Positions 7,645 through 16,110 of a DNA stretch of 64,000 nucleotides are shown here, in pieces. This DNA is from Streptomyces sp. LBL (GTDB lineage Bacteria; Actinomycetota; Actinomycetes; Streptomycetales; Streptomycetaceae), in assembly GCF_029893585.1 (NCBI RefSeq), contig NZ_JARXYX010000022.1, positions 1 to 64,000 of the forward strand, given 5' to 3'. A program made the translations under genes and the position numbers. Numbering within the stretch: the stretch's first letter is position 1; the number at the start of each line of letters is the position of its first letter. The notes under the pieces are model-generated. The model was given only the letters and a program-made list of their open reading frames with translations, was not told the origin of the DNA and ran no database searches.

Positions 7645-8724
7645 GTGATCGAGCTCGAGGGGGTTCCCGAGCTGATCGACCCGGTCATGGTGGCCGCGTT
7701 CGAGGGCTGGAACGATGCCGGCGACGCCGCCTCCACCGCGGTCGCGCATCTGGACAGTGAGTGGAAGGGCGAGGTGTTCGCGGCGCTGGACGCCGAGGAC
7801 TACTACGACTTCCAGGTGAACCGCCCCACGGTGTGGCTGGACAACGGCGTACGCAAGATCACCTGGCCGACGACAAGGTTGTCGGTGGTCCGGGTCGGCG
7901 GCGAGAAGCCGCGGGATCTCGTTCTCGTCCGAGGTATCGAACCGTCGATGCGGTGGCGGTCGTTCTGCAACGAGCTGCTGGGCTTCGCCCACGAACTGGG
8001 GGTGGAGCTGGTGGTGATCCTGGGCGCCCTGCTCGGCGACACCCCGCACACCCGTCCGGTACCGATCAGCGGGACCACGTCCGACGCCGACCTGGCCCGC
8101 CGCATGGACTTGGAGGAGACCAAGTACGAGGGCCCCACGGGCATCGTCGGCGTCCTTCAGGAGGCGTGCGCGCACGCGGGCGTTCCGGCCGTGTCGCTGT
8201 GGGCGGCCGTACCGCACTACGTGTCGCAGCCGCCCAACCCGAAGGCGACGCTGGCCCTCCTCAACCGTCTGGAGGACCTGATCGACGTCCGCATCCCGCT
8301 GGGCGAGCTGCCCGAGGACGCGCGTGCCTGGCAGGTGGGCGTGGACCAGCTGGCCGCCGAGGACAGCGAGGTCGCGGAGTACGTCCAGACGCTGGAGGAG
8401 GCCCGGGACACCGCGGAGCTGCCGGAGGCCTCGGGTGAGGCGATCGCCAGGGAGTTCGAGCGGTATCTGCGGCGCCGGGACGGATCCCCGGGCGGCTCCG
8501 GTGGGCACGCGACGGCGGACGGCAGCGACAGCACGTCGTATCTGCGGGACAGCCCCGGCGGTCGTAACAAGCCGCCGAAACCACCGAAGCCGGAACCGGA
8601 ACGAGAACCGGGGGCCGATCCGGAGTCCGGCGCAGAGCCGAAGTCCGAGCCGAAGTCCGAGCCGGAGACCGAGCCGGAGACCGGTGCCGAGCCCGGCGAC
8701 GAGGACTCGTCGTCGAAGGAGTGA
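7645..8724 (+). CDS. parJ: PAC2-family protein, ParJ orthologue
   Basis: A 359-residue soluble protein. Residues 1-270 form a PAC2 (proteasome assembly chaperone 2-like) fold beginning MIELEGVPELIDPVMVAAFEGW. The remaining tail is low-complexity and acidic (repeated EP/KSEP/ETEP), probably disordered. As I recall, the orthologue next to the gyl genes in S. coelicolor, ParJ, interacts with ParA and modulates ParA polymerisation during sporulation septation; the same position between the gyl region and mshC supports this name. The GTG at 7645 has a strong GGAAGGAGG site. The gene converges on mshC across two strong hairpins. Confidence 0.82.
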   Translation: MIELEGVPELIDPVMVAAFEGWNDAGDAASTAVAHLDSEWKGEVFAALDAEDYYDFQVNRPTVWLDNGVRKITWPTTRLSVVRVGGEKPRDLVLVRGIEPSMRWRSFCNELLGFAHELGVELVVILGALLGDTPHTRPVPISGTTSDADLARRMDLEETKYEGPTGIVGVLQEACAHAGVPAVSLWAAVPHYVSQPPNPKATLALLNRLEDLIDVRIPLGELPEDARAWQVGVDQLAAEDSEVAEYVQTLEEARDTAELPEASGEAIAREFERYLRRRDGSPGGSGGHATADGSDSTSYLRDSPGGRNKPPKPPKPEPEREPGADPESGAEPKSEPKSEPETEPETGAEPGDEDSSSKE

Positions 8725-8744
8725 ACCGAGGAGTGAACCAGTGA

Positions 8745-8827
8745 GGGCGGTGCGCCTGTGGCGCACCGCCCTTCGAACGGAAGAGGGGCGCTTTCCCCCA
8801 CAGGGAGGAAACGCCCCTCTTCCGTTC
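8745..8827. terminator. Double hairpin bidirectional terminator between parJ and mshC
   Basis: Two perfect stems lie back to back. The first has 12-bp arms at 8745-8756 and 8760-8771 with a 3-base loop. The second has 16-bp arms at 8775-8790 and 8812-8827 with a partly paired loop, followed by TTTC. They separate the convergent parJ and mshC and probably terminate both. Confidence 0.85.
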
Positions 8828-8846
8828 TTTCGTGAACTCCCGTGAA

Positions 8847-10076
8847 TTACAGCGCCACGCCCAGCAGTGCGTCCACCGCCCGCGACACGACGCCGGGGGC
8901 ACCCTCGTCCGTACCGCCTCGTTCGTCCTGGAGCGCCGCCCACCGGTCGATGGCGGCCAGCGCGGCCGGGGAGTCCAGGTCGGCGGCGAGGGCCTGGCGC
9001 ATCTCCTCGACGAGCGCCTCGGCGGGCGGGCCGTCGGGGCGGGAGACCGCGGCACGCCAGCGGCCGAGCCGGTCGACGGCGTCCTGGAGGACCTGGTCGG
9101 TCCACTCCCAGTCGGCCCGGTAGTGGTGGGCCAGCAGCGCCAGCCGTATGGCGGCCGGGTCGACGCCGTCGTGCCGCAGCTTGGACACGAACACCAGATT
9201 GCCCTTGGACTTGGACATCTTCTCGCCGTCCAGAGCGACCATGCCGGCGTGGACGTACGCCTTGGCCATGGGGAACTCACCGGTGAGGGCCTGGGCGTGC
9301 GAGGCGCCCATCTCGTGGTGCGGGAAGACGAGGTCGGAACCGCCGCCCTGCACGTCGAAGCCCATGCCGAGGTGGTCGAGGGCGATGGCGACGCACTCGA
9401 TGTGCCAGCCGGGGCGGCCGCGGCCGAGCGAAGCGCCGTCCCAGCTGGGCTCACCCTCACGGGCGGCCATCCACAGCATCGGGTCGAGCGGGTTCTTCTT
9501 GCCCGGCCGGTCGGGGTCGCCGCCACGCTCGGCGGACAGCAGCCGCATAGCGGTGGCGTCCAGGCCCGACACCTTGCCGAAGTTCGGGTCGGACTCGACC
9601 GAAAAGTAGACGTCCCCCTCGAGTTCGTAGGCGGCGCCGGCGTCCCGCAGCCGCTCGACGAGCGGCACGATGCCCGGTATCGCCTCGACCGCGCCGATGT
9701 AGTGCCGCGGGGGCAGCATGCGCAGAGCGGTCATGTCCTCGCGGAAGAGGGCTGTCTCCTTCTCGGCGAGGGCGGACCAGTCGAGGCCGTCGCGCTGGGC
9801 GCGCTCCAGCAGCGGATCGTCGATGTCGGTGACGTTCTGGACGTAGTGAACCTGCCGCTGAGTGTCGAGCCACACGCGCTGCACAAGGTCAAACGCGTTG
9901 TAGGTCGCCGCGTGACCCATGTGGGTCGCGTCGTACGGAGTGATGCCGCACACGTAGATACGGGCGACGGGACCGGGGTCGAGGGTGACCAGAGCACCGG
10001 TCGCGGTGTCGTGGATCCTCAGGTCGCGGCCCTGACCAGGCAGGGCGGGGATCTCGGAAGCGGGCCAGGCATGCAT
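8847..10076 (-). CDS. mshC: L-cysteine:GlcN-Ins ligase (mycothiol biosynthesis)
   Basis: A 409-residue class I cysteinyl-tRNA-synthetase-like enzyme. Conserved signatures are the zinc-site Cys43 (YVCG), the HIGH-type motif HMGH at 52-55, Cys228 in WHIEC and KMSKS at 286-290. Unlike CysS it lacks the C-terminal tRNA-binding domain, and at 409 residues it has MshC length. It ligates cysteine to 1-D-myo-inosityl 2-amino-2-deoxyglucopyranoside in an ATP-dependent step of mycothiol synthesis. It is the last gene of a left-reading group with the PI-kinase-like, DUF3090 and phosphatase genes, a neighbourhood conserved in actinobacteria. Confidence 0.95.
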   Translation of the reverse strand: MHAWPASEIPALPGQGRDLRIHDTATGALVTLDPGPVARIYVCGITPYDATHMGHAATYNAFDLVQRVWLDTQRQVHYVQNVTDIDDPLLERAQRDGLDWSALAEKETALFREDMTALRMLPPRHYIGAVEAIPGIVPLVERLRDAGAAYELEGDVYFSVESDPNFGKVSGLDATAMRLLSAERGGDPDRPGKKNPLDPMLWMAAREGEPSWDGASLGRGRPGWHIECVAIALDHLGMGFDVQGGGSDLVFPHHEMGASHAQALTGEFPMAKAYVHAGMVALDGEKMSKSKGNLVFVSKLRHDGVDPAAIRLALLAHHYRADWEWTDQVLQDAVDRLGRWRAAVSRPDGPPAEALVEEMRQALAADLDSPAALAAIDRWAALQDERGGTDEGAPGVVSRAVDALLGVAL

Positions 10077-10180
10077 GTCATGAGCCTAACCGGACGGAAG
10101 TTCCATCTACGAACCGGACCGGACCGGATGGCCGGTAAGGCGTTCTTGCGCGATACCGGCCGGTGTGCCGCTGGACCCCG

Positions 10181-11023
10181 CTAGACCGGCGGCCAGGGAA
10201 TGGCCGGCCACTCCCCGCTGGGTTCCGGGTGCTTCCCGGACTCCAGCAAGGCGTCGACCCGCGCGCGGGTGGCGTCGATCTCCACCGGGGTGATCAGCGA
10301 GGCCAAGCGTGCGGCCAGCGCGCCGGACGGCCCGAGCGCCCCCTTCAGGGCCTTGAGAACGTCGACCGCCTCGCCGGTCAGCGGCTCCCCGGCCCACCCC
10401 CACAGCAGGGTCCGCAGTTTGTTCTCGGCGTTGAAGGTGACCCCGTGGTCGATGCCCAGGAGACGGCCCTCGGTGGTGGGCAGCAGATGGCCGCCCTTGC
10501 GGTCGGCGTTGTTGATCACGGCGTCCAGCACGGCGAGCCGGCGCAGCCGCTCGTCGTCCGCGTGCACCAGCAGCGCGGTCCGTCCCTCACCGACCTCGGC
10601 GAATCCGATCGCCTTCCAACCGGGCTCCGGCTCCTCCGCGTCGACGAGCGCGAGCAGTTCGCTCTCGGGCGTCACGTCGATCCACAGCTGGCACATGCCC
10701 TCGCCGTACGGCCCGTCGCGCAGCACGGTGGGCGGCACGAGGCCCCAGCCGGTCGCCTCGGAGACCTCGTACGCGGCGACCTCGCGCTGCGCCAACGTCC
10801 CGTCGGGGAAGTCCCACAGGGGCCGCTCCCCCGCCACCGGCTTGTAGATACAGGCGGCTTCCCGGCCGTCGTGGGAGACCGTGCAGTACAGGGCCGCGTT
10901 GGACGCCTCCTGGATGCGGCCGCGTACCGTCAGCTCGCCCTCGGCGAGCAGGTCGGCAAGCGGCTCCGTCGGCGTCGCCCCGGTCGTCACGCTCCGCGGC
11001 GGTATCCGTTCTGGCGCGGACAT
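10181..11023 (-). CDS. PI3/PI4-kinase-like conserved actinobacterial protein
   Basis: A 280-residue protein resembling the SCO1664 family (TIGR03843, as I recall). Features reminiscent of the phosphatidylinositol 3/4-kinase catalytic core are an N-terminal strand region with a lysine (ACIYKPVAGERPLWDFPDG), the segment DAVINNADRKGGHLL corresponding to the catalytic loop, and GIDHGVTF resembling the metal-binding DxG. Substrate unknown; protein rather than lipid phosphorylation is plausible. I chose ATG 11023 (MSAPERIPPRS) because GGAAGGA lies upstream; longer starts read into DUF3090. The start overlaps the DUF3090 gene by 37 bases, implying translational coupling. mshC follows. Confidence 0.75.
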   Translation of the reverse strand: MSAPERIPPRSVTTGATPTEPLADLLAEGELTVRGRIQEASNAALYCTVSHDGREAACIYKPVAGERPLWDFPDGTLAQREVAAYEVSEATGWGLVPPTVLRDGPYGEGMCQLWIDVTPESELLALVDAEEPEPGWKAIGFAEVGEGRTALLVHADDERLRRLAVLDAVINNADRKGGHLLPTTEGRLLGIDHGVTFNAENKLRTLLWGWAGEPLTGEAVDVLKALKGALGPSGALAARLASLITPVEIDATRARVDALLESGKHPEPSGEWPAIPWPPV

Positions 11024-11577
11024 ACGTGTCCTTCCGGATCGAGCGGGAGACTGCACAGCGGACACGGCGGCCGCCCGGCGTTGACGACGTCCAGGGCACG
11101 CTTGGCGAAGGCTCTCGCCTGCGCGCCGGTGAGCCGGACCCGCAGCATCGGGGGCCCGTTCTCCTCGTCCTGGAGGAGTTTTTCCTCCGCCTCGGCGAGG
11201 TCGTCCTCGGAGTCGGCGTCGAGCTCCACGAGGGCCTGCGCCTCGACGATCATGCGCTGCTCGTCGCCGTCCCAGGCGAGGGCCATGGTGCCGACCCGGA
11301 ACTCCTCCTCGACGGGGGTGTCCAGGGGGCCGGTGTCGGCGACTTCGGTGGGCGCCACGGCGGGCACGGCGGCACTGCCACCGCTACGCCGTACGACCTC
11401 GTCCAGCAGCTCGTCCATCCGCTCGGCGAGCGCGGCGACCTGGGTCTTCTCCAGGGCCACGCTGGTCACCCGGGGGCCGGCCGTGGCCTGGATGAAGAAC
11501 GTACGGCGTCCGGGCAGTCCGACCGTACCGGCCACGAAGCGGTCCGGGGGGTCGTAGAGGAACACCTGACGGGACAC
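10987..11577 (-). CDS. DUF3090 protein with C-terminal zinc finger
   Basis: A 196-residue protein beginning VSRQVFLYDPPDRFVAGTVG, the typical DUF3090 (TIGR03847) start. The GTG at 11577 is preceded by GGAGACAGGAC. The body has a predicted alpha/beta fold and an acidic central helix rich in Asp/Glu (about residues 125-150). The C-terminus carries CPLC followed 12 residues later by HVCPR, a likely zinc-binding treble of Cys/His. No biochemical function is known to me. It is sandwiched between a histidine phosphatase and a kinase-like protein, and shares 37 bases with the latter, so a three-protein complex or pathway is likely (inference). Confidence 0.85.
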   Translation of the reverse strand: MSRQVFLYDPPDRFVAGTVGLPGRRTFFIQATAGPRVTSVALEKTQVAALAERMDELLDEVVRRSGGSAAVPAVAPTEVADTGPLDTPVEEEFRVGTMALAWDGDEQRMIVEAQALVELDADSEDDLAEAEEKLLQDEENGPPMLRVRLTGAQARAFAKRALDVVNAGRPPCPLCSLPLDPEGHVCPRQNGYRRGA

Positions 11578-11619
11578 GTCCTGTCTCCATTGGAATCGTG
11601 AGTACCTGCGTCTGTCCGT

Positions 11620-11669
11620 GAACACTCATGGGAACGCTCATGGGAACGCTCATGCGAGAACGTTCATGC
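11620..11669 (-). repeat. 12-bp tandem repeat upstream of the DUF3090 gene
   Basis: Three near-identical 12-bp units, GAACRCTCATGG/C, occupy 11620-11655, with a diverged fourth unit to about 11669. They lie in the leader between the phosphatase gene and the DUF3090 start. Confidence 0.7.
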
Positions 11670-11714
11670 GTGAACGCGCTTGCGCGGACCGCTTCACCCT
11701 ACTGCGCCCGACGA

Positions 11715-12401
11715 TCACGGTGCGCCCGCACCACCACCCACCGGGGCGTCATCGGCCGGAGGCTCCTGGCGCGGTGACAGGGACGCGAAGTCACCGGTGT
11801 CGCCGAGGCGGACGACAAACGGCCTCAGACGGGTGTAACGGATCGCTGTGATGGAACACGGTTCAACAGAAATCCGCTGGAAGAGGTCGAGATGAAGTCC
11901 GAGTGCGTCCGCCACGAGCGACTTGATGACGTCGCCGTGGGAGCACATGAGATAGACGGCGTCGGCCCCGTGGTCGCGCTCCACCCGAGCGTTCCACTCG
12001 CGTACCGCCTCGGCGGCGCGGGTCTGCATCGCCCGCATCGACTCGCCGCCGGGGAACGCGGCCGCCGAGGGGTGCGCCTGTACGACCTCCATCAGCGGCT
12101 CGTCCATGAGCTCGGCAAGCTTACGACCGGACCAGTCGCCGTAGTGGCACTCACCGATCCGTTCGTCGGTGTGCGCGGTGAGGCCGGGCCGGGCCTCCAA
12201 CAGCGGCCGGACGGTTTCCTCGCAGCGCTGCAGCGGGCTGGTGACGATCTCGGAGAGCGGCAGCTCGGCGAGCCGGCCGGGCAGCGCGGCAGCCTGCGCG
12301 GCGCCGCGCTCGTCCAGTGCGACGCCGGGCGTCCACCCGGCGAGCAGTCCCTCGGTGTTGGCGGTGGATCGTCCGTGCCGGACAAGGATCAGCGTGGGCA
12401 T
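11715..12401 (-). CDS. Histidine phosphatase family protein (phosphoglycerate-mutase-like)
   Basis: A 228-residue branch-2-like phosphatase. The catalytic RHG is at residues 8-10 (LILVRHG, His9 nucleophile) and the second histidine is in MCSHGDVIKS. The family (MSMEG_4193 type, TIGR03848 as I recall) is found next to the DUF3090 and kinase-like proteins and mshC across actinobacteria. It is more likely a phosphomonoesterase of unknown substrate than a glycolytic mutase. The ATG at 12401 gives the canonical MPTLILVRHG start; the open frame extends upstream with no coding character. The C-terminal about 25 residues are Gly/Pro/Asp-rich and probably disordered. Confidence 0.85.
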   Translation of the reverse strand: MPTLILVRHGRSTANTEGLLAGWTPGVALDERGAAQAAALPGRLAELPLSEIVTSPLQRCEETVRPLLEARPGLTAHTDERIGECHYGDWSGRKLAELMDEPLMEVVQAHPSAAAFPGGESMRAMQTRAAEAVREWNARVERDHGADAVYLMCSHGDVIKSLVADALGLHLDLFQRISVEPCSITAIRYTRLRPFVVRLGDTGDFASLSPRQEPPADDAPVGGGAGAP

Positions 12402-12453
12402 GCGGCCCAGCGTAGGCGTACGGCGGGAAAGGGTCCGGAGCGCGGTGGTCGTC

Positions 12454-12501
12454 GGACGACGGGAGTACGCGCTCTGTGGACGACGGGGGTACACGCTCAG
12501 T
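12454..12501 (+). repeat. 24-bp tandem duplication at the start of the CorA-type gene
   Basis: Copies at 12454-12477 and 12478-12501 match in 21 of 24 positions. Each carries a purine-rich GGGRG stretch and ends in a GTG that is in frame with the transporter (12476 and 12500). The duplication therefore creates two alternative translation starts eight codons apart. Confidence 0.75.
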
Positions 12502-13498
12502 GATAGTCGACTGCGCCATCTACCGTGACGGACATCGGACGGAGGGGCCCGAGGACCTGTCCGACGCCCTCGCCGAGGCCCGGGCGGGGGACGCGTTCCT
12601 CTGGATCGGGCTGCACGAGCCGTCCGAGAAGGAGTTCGACCACGTCACCCGGGAGTTCGCGCTCCATCCGCTGGCGGTCGAGGACGCCCTGAACGCCCAC
12701 CAACGGCCCAAGCTGGAGGTCTACGACGACTCTCTGTTCGTGGTGCTCAAGCCCGTGGAGTACGAACCGAAGAGCGACTCCGTGTCCACCGGCGAGGTCA
12801 TGCTCTTCCTCGGCGACTCCTTCGTGGTGACCGTCCGCCACGGTGTGGGCTCACCCCTGGGCATCGTGCGGCGACGGCTGGAGAAGGAGCCGGAGCTGCT
12901 CGGCAAGGGTCCCACCGCCGTGCTGTACGCGGTCGCCGACGCCGTCGTCGACCACTACCTGGAGGTGGCCACCGAGTTGCAGACCGACCTGGAGGAGCTG
13001 GAGACGGAGGTGTTCTCGCCGGACGGCGGGGGCTCACGGCACACCGCGTCCCGCATCTACACCTTCAAGCGGCAGATCCTGGAGTTCCGCCGGGCTACCG
13101 GGCCGCTGACGGTGCCGCTGACCCGGCTGGCGAGCGTGGGGACGTCGTCCGGCGGGGCGGTGCCCTACGTCAACGAGAAGGCGCGGCCCTTCTTCCGTGA
13201 CGTCAGCGACCACCTCGCGCGCGTGAACGAGTCGGTGGAGGGCCTGGACCGGCTGGTCTCGGACATCCTCTCCGCGCACCTGGCGCAGATGAGCGTCCGG
13301 CAGAACGACGACATGCGGAAGATCTCCGCGTGGGCGGCCATGGCCGCGATCCCCACGATGATCGCGGGGATCTACGGCATGAACTTCGACCACATGCCGG
13401 AGTTGCACTGGGTGTGGGCGTATCCGGCGGTGATCGCGCTGATGGGCTCGTTGGAGGTGCTGCTGTATCGGCTGTTCAAGCGCCGGGGGTGGCTGTAG
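12500..13498 (+). CDS. corA: CorA-family magnesium/cobalt transporter
   Basis: A 332-residue CorA-like channel: a large cytoplasmic N-terminal domain with a long helix (about residues 130-260), then two C-terminal membrane helices with the signature YGMNFDHMPEL in the loop after the first. GMN is the selectivity-filter motif of CorA Mg2+/Co2+ channels; the following FDHMPEL matches the actinobacterial form. The C-terminus RLFKRRGWL is positively charged. I favour the GTG at 12500 (IVDCAIYRDG start) but the GTG at 12476 is also possible because both lie in a duplicated 24-bp segment. It diverges from the phosphatase gene. Confidence 0.88.
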   Translation: MIVDCAIYRDGHRTEGPEDLSDALAEARAGDAFLWIGLHEPSEKEFDHVTREFALHPLAVEDALNAHQRPKLEVYDDSLFVVLKPVEYEPKSDSVSTGEVMLFLGDSFVVTVRHGVGSPLGIVRRRLEKEPELLGKGPTAVLYAVADAVVDHYLEVATELQTDLEELETEVFSPDGGGSRHTASRIYTFKRQILEFRRATGPLTVPLTRLASVGTSSGGAVPYVNEKARPFFRDVSDHLARVNESVEGLDRLVSDILSAHLAQMSVRQNDDMRKISAWAAMAAIPTMIAGIYGMNFDHMPELHWVWAYPAVIALMGSLEVLLYRLFKRRGWL

Positions 13499-13572
13499 GC
13501 CCGCGGAGAGGCGTGAGCCCACGACTCCAGGCCCGGGGGCAGAGGGCGGGGATGTCCGGGGTTGTTCGGCGT

Positions 13573-14361
13573 TCAGGCGAACTCGGGGGCCGCGGTCGTG
13601 GGTCCGCCGAGCGCGTTTAGGCGTTCCGGCATCCTCAGGGACACCATGGTCCGCCAGCCGCCCGACCGCTCGTACGCGTACATCGCGTGGATACCCGCGG
13701 CCAGGAGCGTCGACTTGGCCCTCGGCCAGCCGAGGATGCGGCCCATGTGGGCCATGACCGCAAGGCTGACGTTCCGGTAGACGCGGATCTCGGCGAGCGC
13801 GCAGTCGCGCAGCGTGCGCTGGATGAACCGTCCGTGCCCGGCGGCCACGAAGCGCAGCAACTCCTCGTGGGTGTAGGCGAGGTGGTTGTCCTCGTCGTGG
13901 GAGATCATCCGTACGGCCTTGCCGACCGCGGGGTGATCCGCGAAGTGCTTGCGCAGCATCTCCATCTGGTCGGCGGCGCGCTGCTCGGTGACCCGGCTGT
14001 GCGCCAGGTAGGTGATGACGTCCTGCACCGTGAGCGGTTCGTCGCCCTCCAGCTTGGCGTGAGCCAGCCCGATGCCGCGTTTCTCCAGGAGCATCGTGTA
14101 GTCGGTCTCGGGCGGGACGGGAACGGGGTCGAGGCCGCGCTTCTTCATCAGGGCGTCGAAGATCCGCCCGTGCTTGTCCTCGTCCGCGCCGTGCCGGGTG
14201 ATCTTGGGGGCCAGAGCGCGCTCGCCGGCCGGGACGAGCGCGGCGATGCGGGCGTTCTCCCAGCCGCCCTGGGACTCCCCGCTGGCCGCAATGGAGCAGA
14301 ACAGGCGGAAGGACTCGTCGTTGTCGAGAATCTCTTGGAACAGGCTTTTGGCCGACAGCAT
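13573..14361 (-). CDS. Ferritin-like-domain protein
   Basis: A 262-residue, mostly helical protein. Carboxylate/histidine pairs typical of diiron four-helix bundles are visible: DEDKHGRIFDAL (E..H) around residue 62, and SHDEDNHLAYTHEELLRF around residues 151-170. Streptomyces homologues are annotated as ferritin-like domain proteins. Oxygenase, metal-storage or tRNA-modifying (MiaE-like) roles are possible; I cannot choose between them. ATG at 14361; no clear Shine-Dalgarno, although AGAGAGG is 8 bases upstream. It converges with the CorA gene with only 74 bases between them and no obvious hairpin. Confidence 0.7.
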   Translation of the reverse strand: MLSAKSLFQEILDNDESFRLFCSIAASGESQGGWENARIAALVPAGERALAPKITRHGADEDKHGRIFDALMKKRGLDPVPVPPETDYTMLLEKRGIGLAHAKLEGDEPLTVQDVITYLAHSRVTEQRAADQMEMLRKHFADHPAVGKAVRMISHDEDNHLAYTHEELLRFVAAGHGRFIQRTLRDCALAEIRVYRNVSLAVMAHMGRILGWPRAKSTLLAAGIHAMYAYERSGGWRTMVSLRMPERLNALGGPTTAAPEFA

Positions 14362-14664
14362 CGTTTGGCACCTCTCTGCAAAGCTCCGCAGGGTTCCGCA
14401 AAGAACGAGTCAAATGCGGTGAGAGGGGTGCCGCAACAGCTGTGTCGGACAACTCCGCCAAAAGGGGGACCAGTGGGGTCGCGTGGGACGTGACCGTGCG
14501 GGCGTGACCGTACGGAATCCGGAGCGTTTCTGCGTGACCGGCCGTGGCGGGGAAGGCCCCGAGCCCCCACCACGGCCGCGGGAACATCCGGTGGTCGAAC
14601 CCTGCGTCGCGTGAGCCCGGCTGTCAGACGGAGCCGGTGATCGGTTGTCGGGCGGAGCCGCTTG
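14362..14664. other. Intergenic region with 16-bp repeats reaching the LLM gene stop codon
   Basis: This 303-base stretch carries the upstream region of the ferritin-like gene (TTTGACTCG on the minus strand near 14405 may be a -35 element) and no gene. At its right end, three imperfect copies of YTGTCRGRCGGAGCCG start at 14621, 14645 and about 14661. The last copy contains the stop codon of the left-reading oxidoreductase gene. Confidence 0.55.
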
Positions 14665-15720
14665 TCAGGCGAGCCCGGACCGTTCCAGGGCCTCGGTGCC
14701 GGCTCGGAGGGATACGAGGCGCTCGTCGAGCGTGAAGCCGGCGGGGGCGAGGGTGAGGGTGGTGACCCCGGCCTCGGCGTAGGCCTTCATCCGGTCGGCG
14801 ATCCGGTCGACGGAGCCCAGCAATGTCGTCTTGTCGATCAGGTCGTGCGGGATGGCGGCCGCGGCGCCCTGCTTGTCCCCGGAGAGATACCTGTCCTGGA
14901 TCTCGGCGGCTTCCTTCTCGTAGCCCATGCGCTGGGCGAGCTGGTTGTAGAAGTTCTGCTTACGGCTGCCCATGCCGCCGACATAGAGCGCGGTGTACGG
15001 ACGGAAGGTGTCGGCGAGGGTGGTGACGTCCTTGTCCTCGCCGACGGCGAGGGGCAGGGTCGGGCAGACATCGAAGCCGTCGAGGGTCTTGCCGGCCTTC
15101 TCGCGACCGGCCCGCAGGTACTTGATGGCGGTGTCTTCGAGGTGGTCGGCGGAGGCGAAAATGAGGAGGGCTCCGTCGGCGATCTCGCCGGTCTGTTCGA
15201 GGTTCTTCGGGCCGATGGCGGCGATGTACAGCGGGATGTGCTCGCGCTCGGGGTGCACGGTCAGCTTGATGGGCTTGCCGGGGCCGCCGGGGAGCGGGAG
15301 CGTCCAGTGCTCGCCCTGGTGGGAGAGGCGCTCGCGGGTCATCGCCTTGCGGATGATCTCGACGTACTCGCGGGTGCGGGAGAGGGGTTTGTCGAACTTG
15401 ACGCCGTACCAGCCCTCGGAGACCTGCGGGCCGGAGACGCCGAGACCGAGGCGGAAGCGGCCGCCGGAGAGCGAGTCGAGAGTGGCCGCGGTCATCGCGG
15501 TCATCGCCGGCTGGCGGGCCGGGATCTGGAAGATGGCCGAGCCGACATCGATGCGCTCGGTCTTGGCCGCGACCCAGGTGAGTACGGTGGCCGCGTCGGA
15601 GCCGTAGGCCTCGGCGGCCCAGCAGACCGCGTAGCCGAGGCGATCGGCCTCCTTGGCCACGGCGAGATTGTCCGCGTCCATGCCGGCACCCCAGTAGCCG
15701 AGGTTGATCCCTAGCTCCAT
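14665..15720 (-). CDS. LLM-class F420-dependent oxidoreductase
   Basis: A 351-residue luciferase-like monooxygenase fold (TIM barrel) beginning MELGINLGYWGAGMDADNLAV. The segments TERIDVGSAIFQIPARQPAMTA and GRFRLGLGVSGPQV are hallmarks of actinobacterial F420-dependent LLM enzymes; the GLGVSGPQVSEGWYG signature fits the 5,10-methylene-H4MPT-reductase-like/F420-oxidoreductase group. The substrate is unknown. No flavin or F420 biosynthesis genes are adjacent. The ATG at 15720 is supported by the family start. The stop codon lies in a short tandem repeat. Confidence 0.88.
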   Translation of the reverse strand: MELGINLGYWGAGMDADNLAVAKEADRLGYAVCWAAEAYGSDAATVLTWVAAKTERIDVGSAIFQIPARQPAMTAMTAATLDSLSGGRFRLGLGVSGPQVSEGWYGVKFDKPLSRTREYVEIIRKAMTRERLSHQGEHWTLPLPGGPGKPIKLTVHPEREHIPLYIAAIGPKNLEQTGEIADGALLIFASADHLEDTAIKYLRAGREKAGKTLDGFDVCPTLPLAVGEDKDVTTLADTFRPYTALYVGGMGSRKQNFYNQLAQRMGYEKEAAEIQDRYLSGDKQGAAAAIPHDLIDKTTLLGSVDRIADRMKAYAEAGVTTLTLAPAGFTLDERLVSLRAGTEALERSGLA

Positions 15721-16110
15721 GCCGAATCCCCTTACCGATCAGTAACGTCTTTTGAAGGGGAACCCTAGCGGGTGCCTCTTGGGCTTGGTCGGGTGCGGGG
15801 CGATGCTTGCGACGCCTGTGCGGGTTTGGTGGGGGTGCGTGTAGCGCCTGTAGGGGGAGGTGGGCCGGGACCGTGGGCCGGGACCGTGGGCCGGGGTGTC
15901 CGTGCTCGGAACCTCGCGGAATCGGTTCTTGGTGAGGTGCCGGTGTTGACGCGACGACCGCCGCGGGCGGATGCCCCCGCCCCGTCCCCTTCCCGCCGTC
16001 GGCGGGTGCCGGCTGTTGTGCCGGTCCCGTCCTGAGGGCCGTGCCGTTCGCGGGAACTGGTTATCCACAGGCACCCACACGGCAGGTTCTGGCCAGTAAT
16101 CTCGGCGTTC
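15721..16110. other. Divergent intergenic region with no gene
   Basis: The 390 bases between the divergent oxidoreductase and aldo/keto reductase genes hold promoters for both, but I see no convincing -35/-10 pair. A GTGGGCCGGGACC element is repeated three times around 15861-15900. The oxidoreductase-proximal end contains GATCAGTAACG. No coding potential is evident. Confidence 0.5.
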
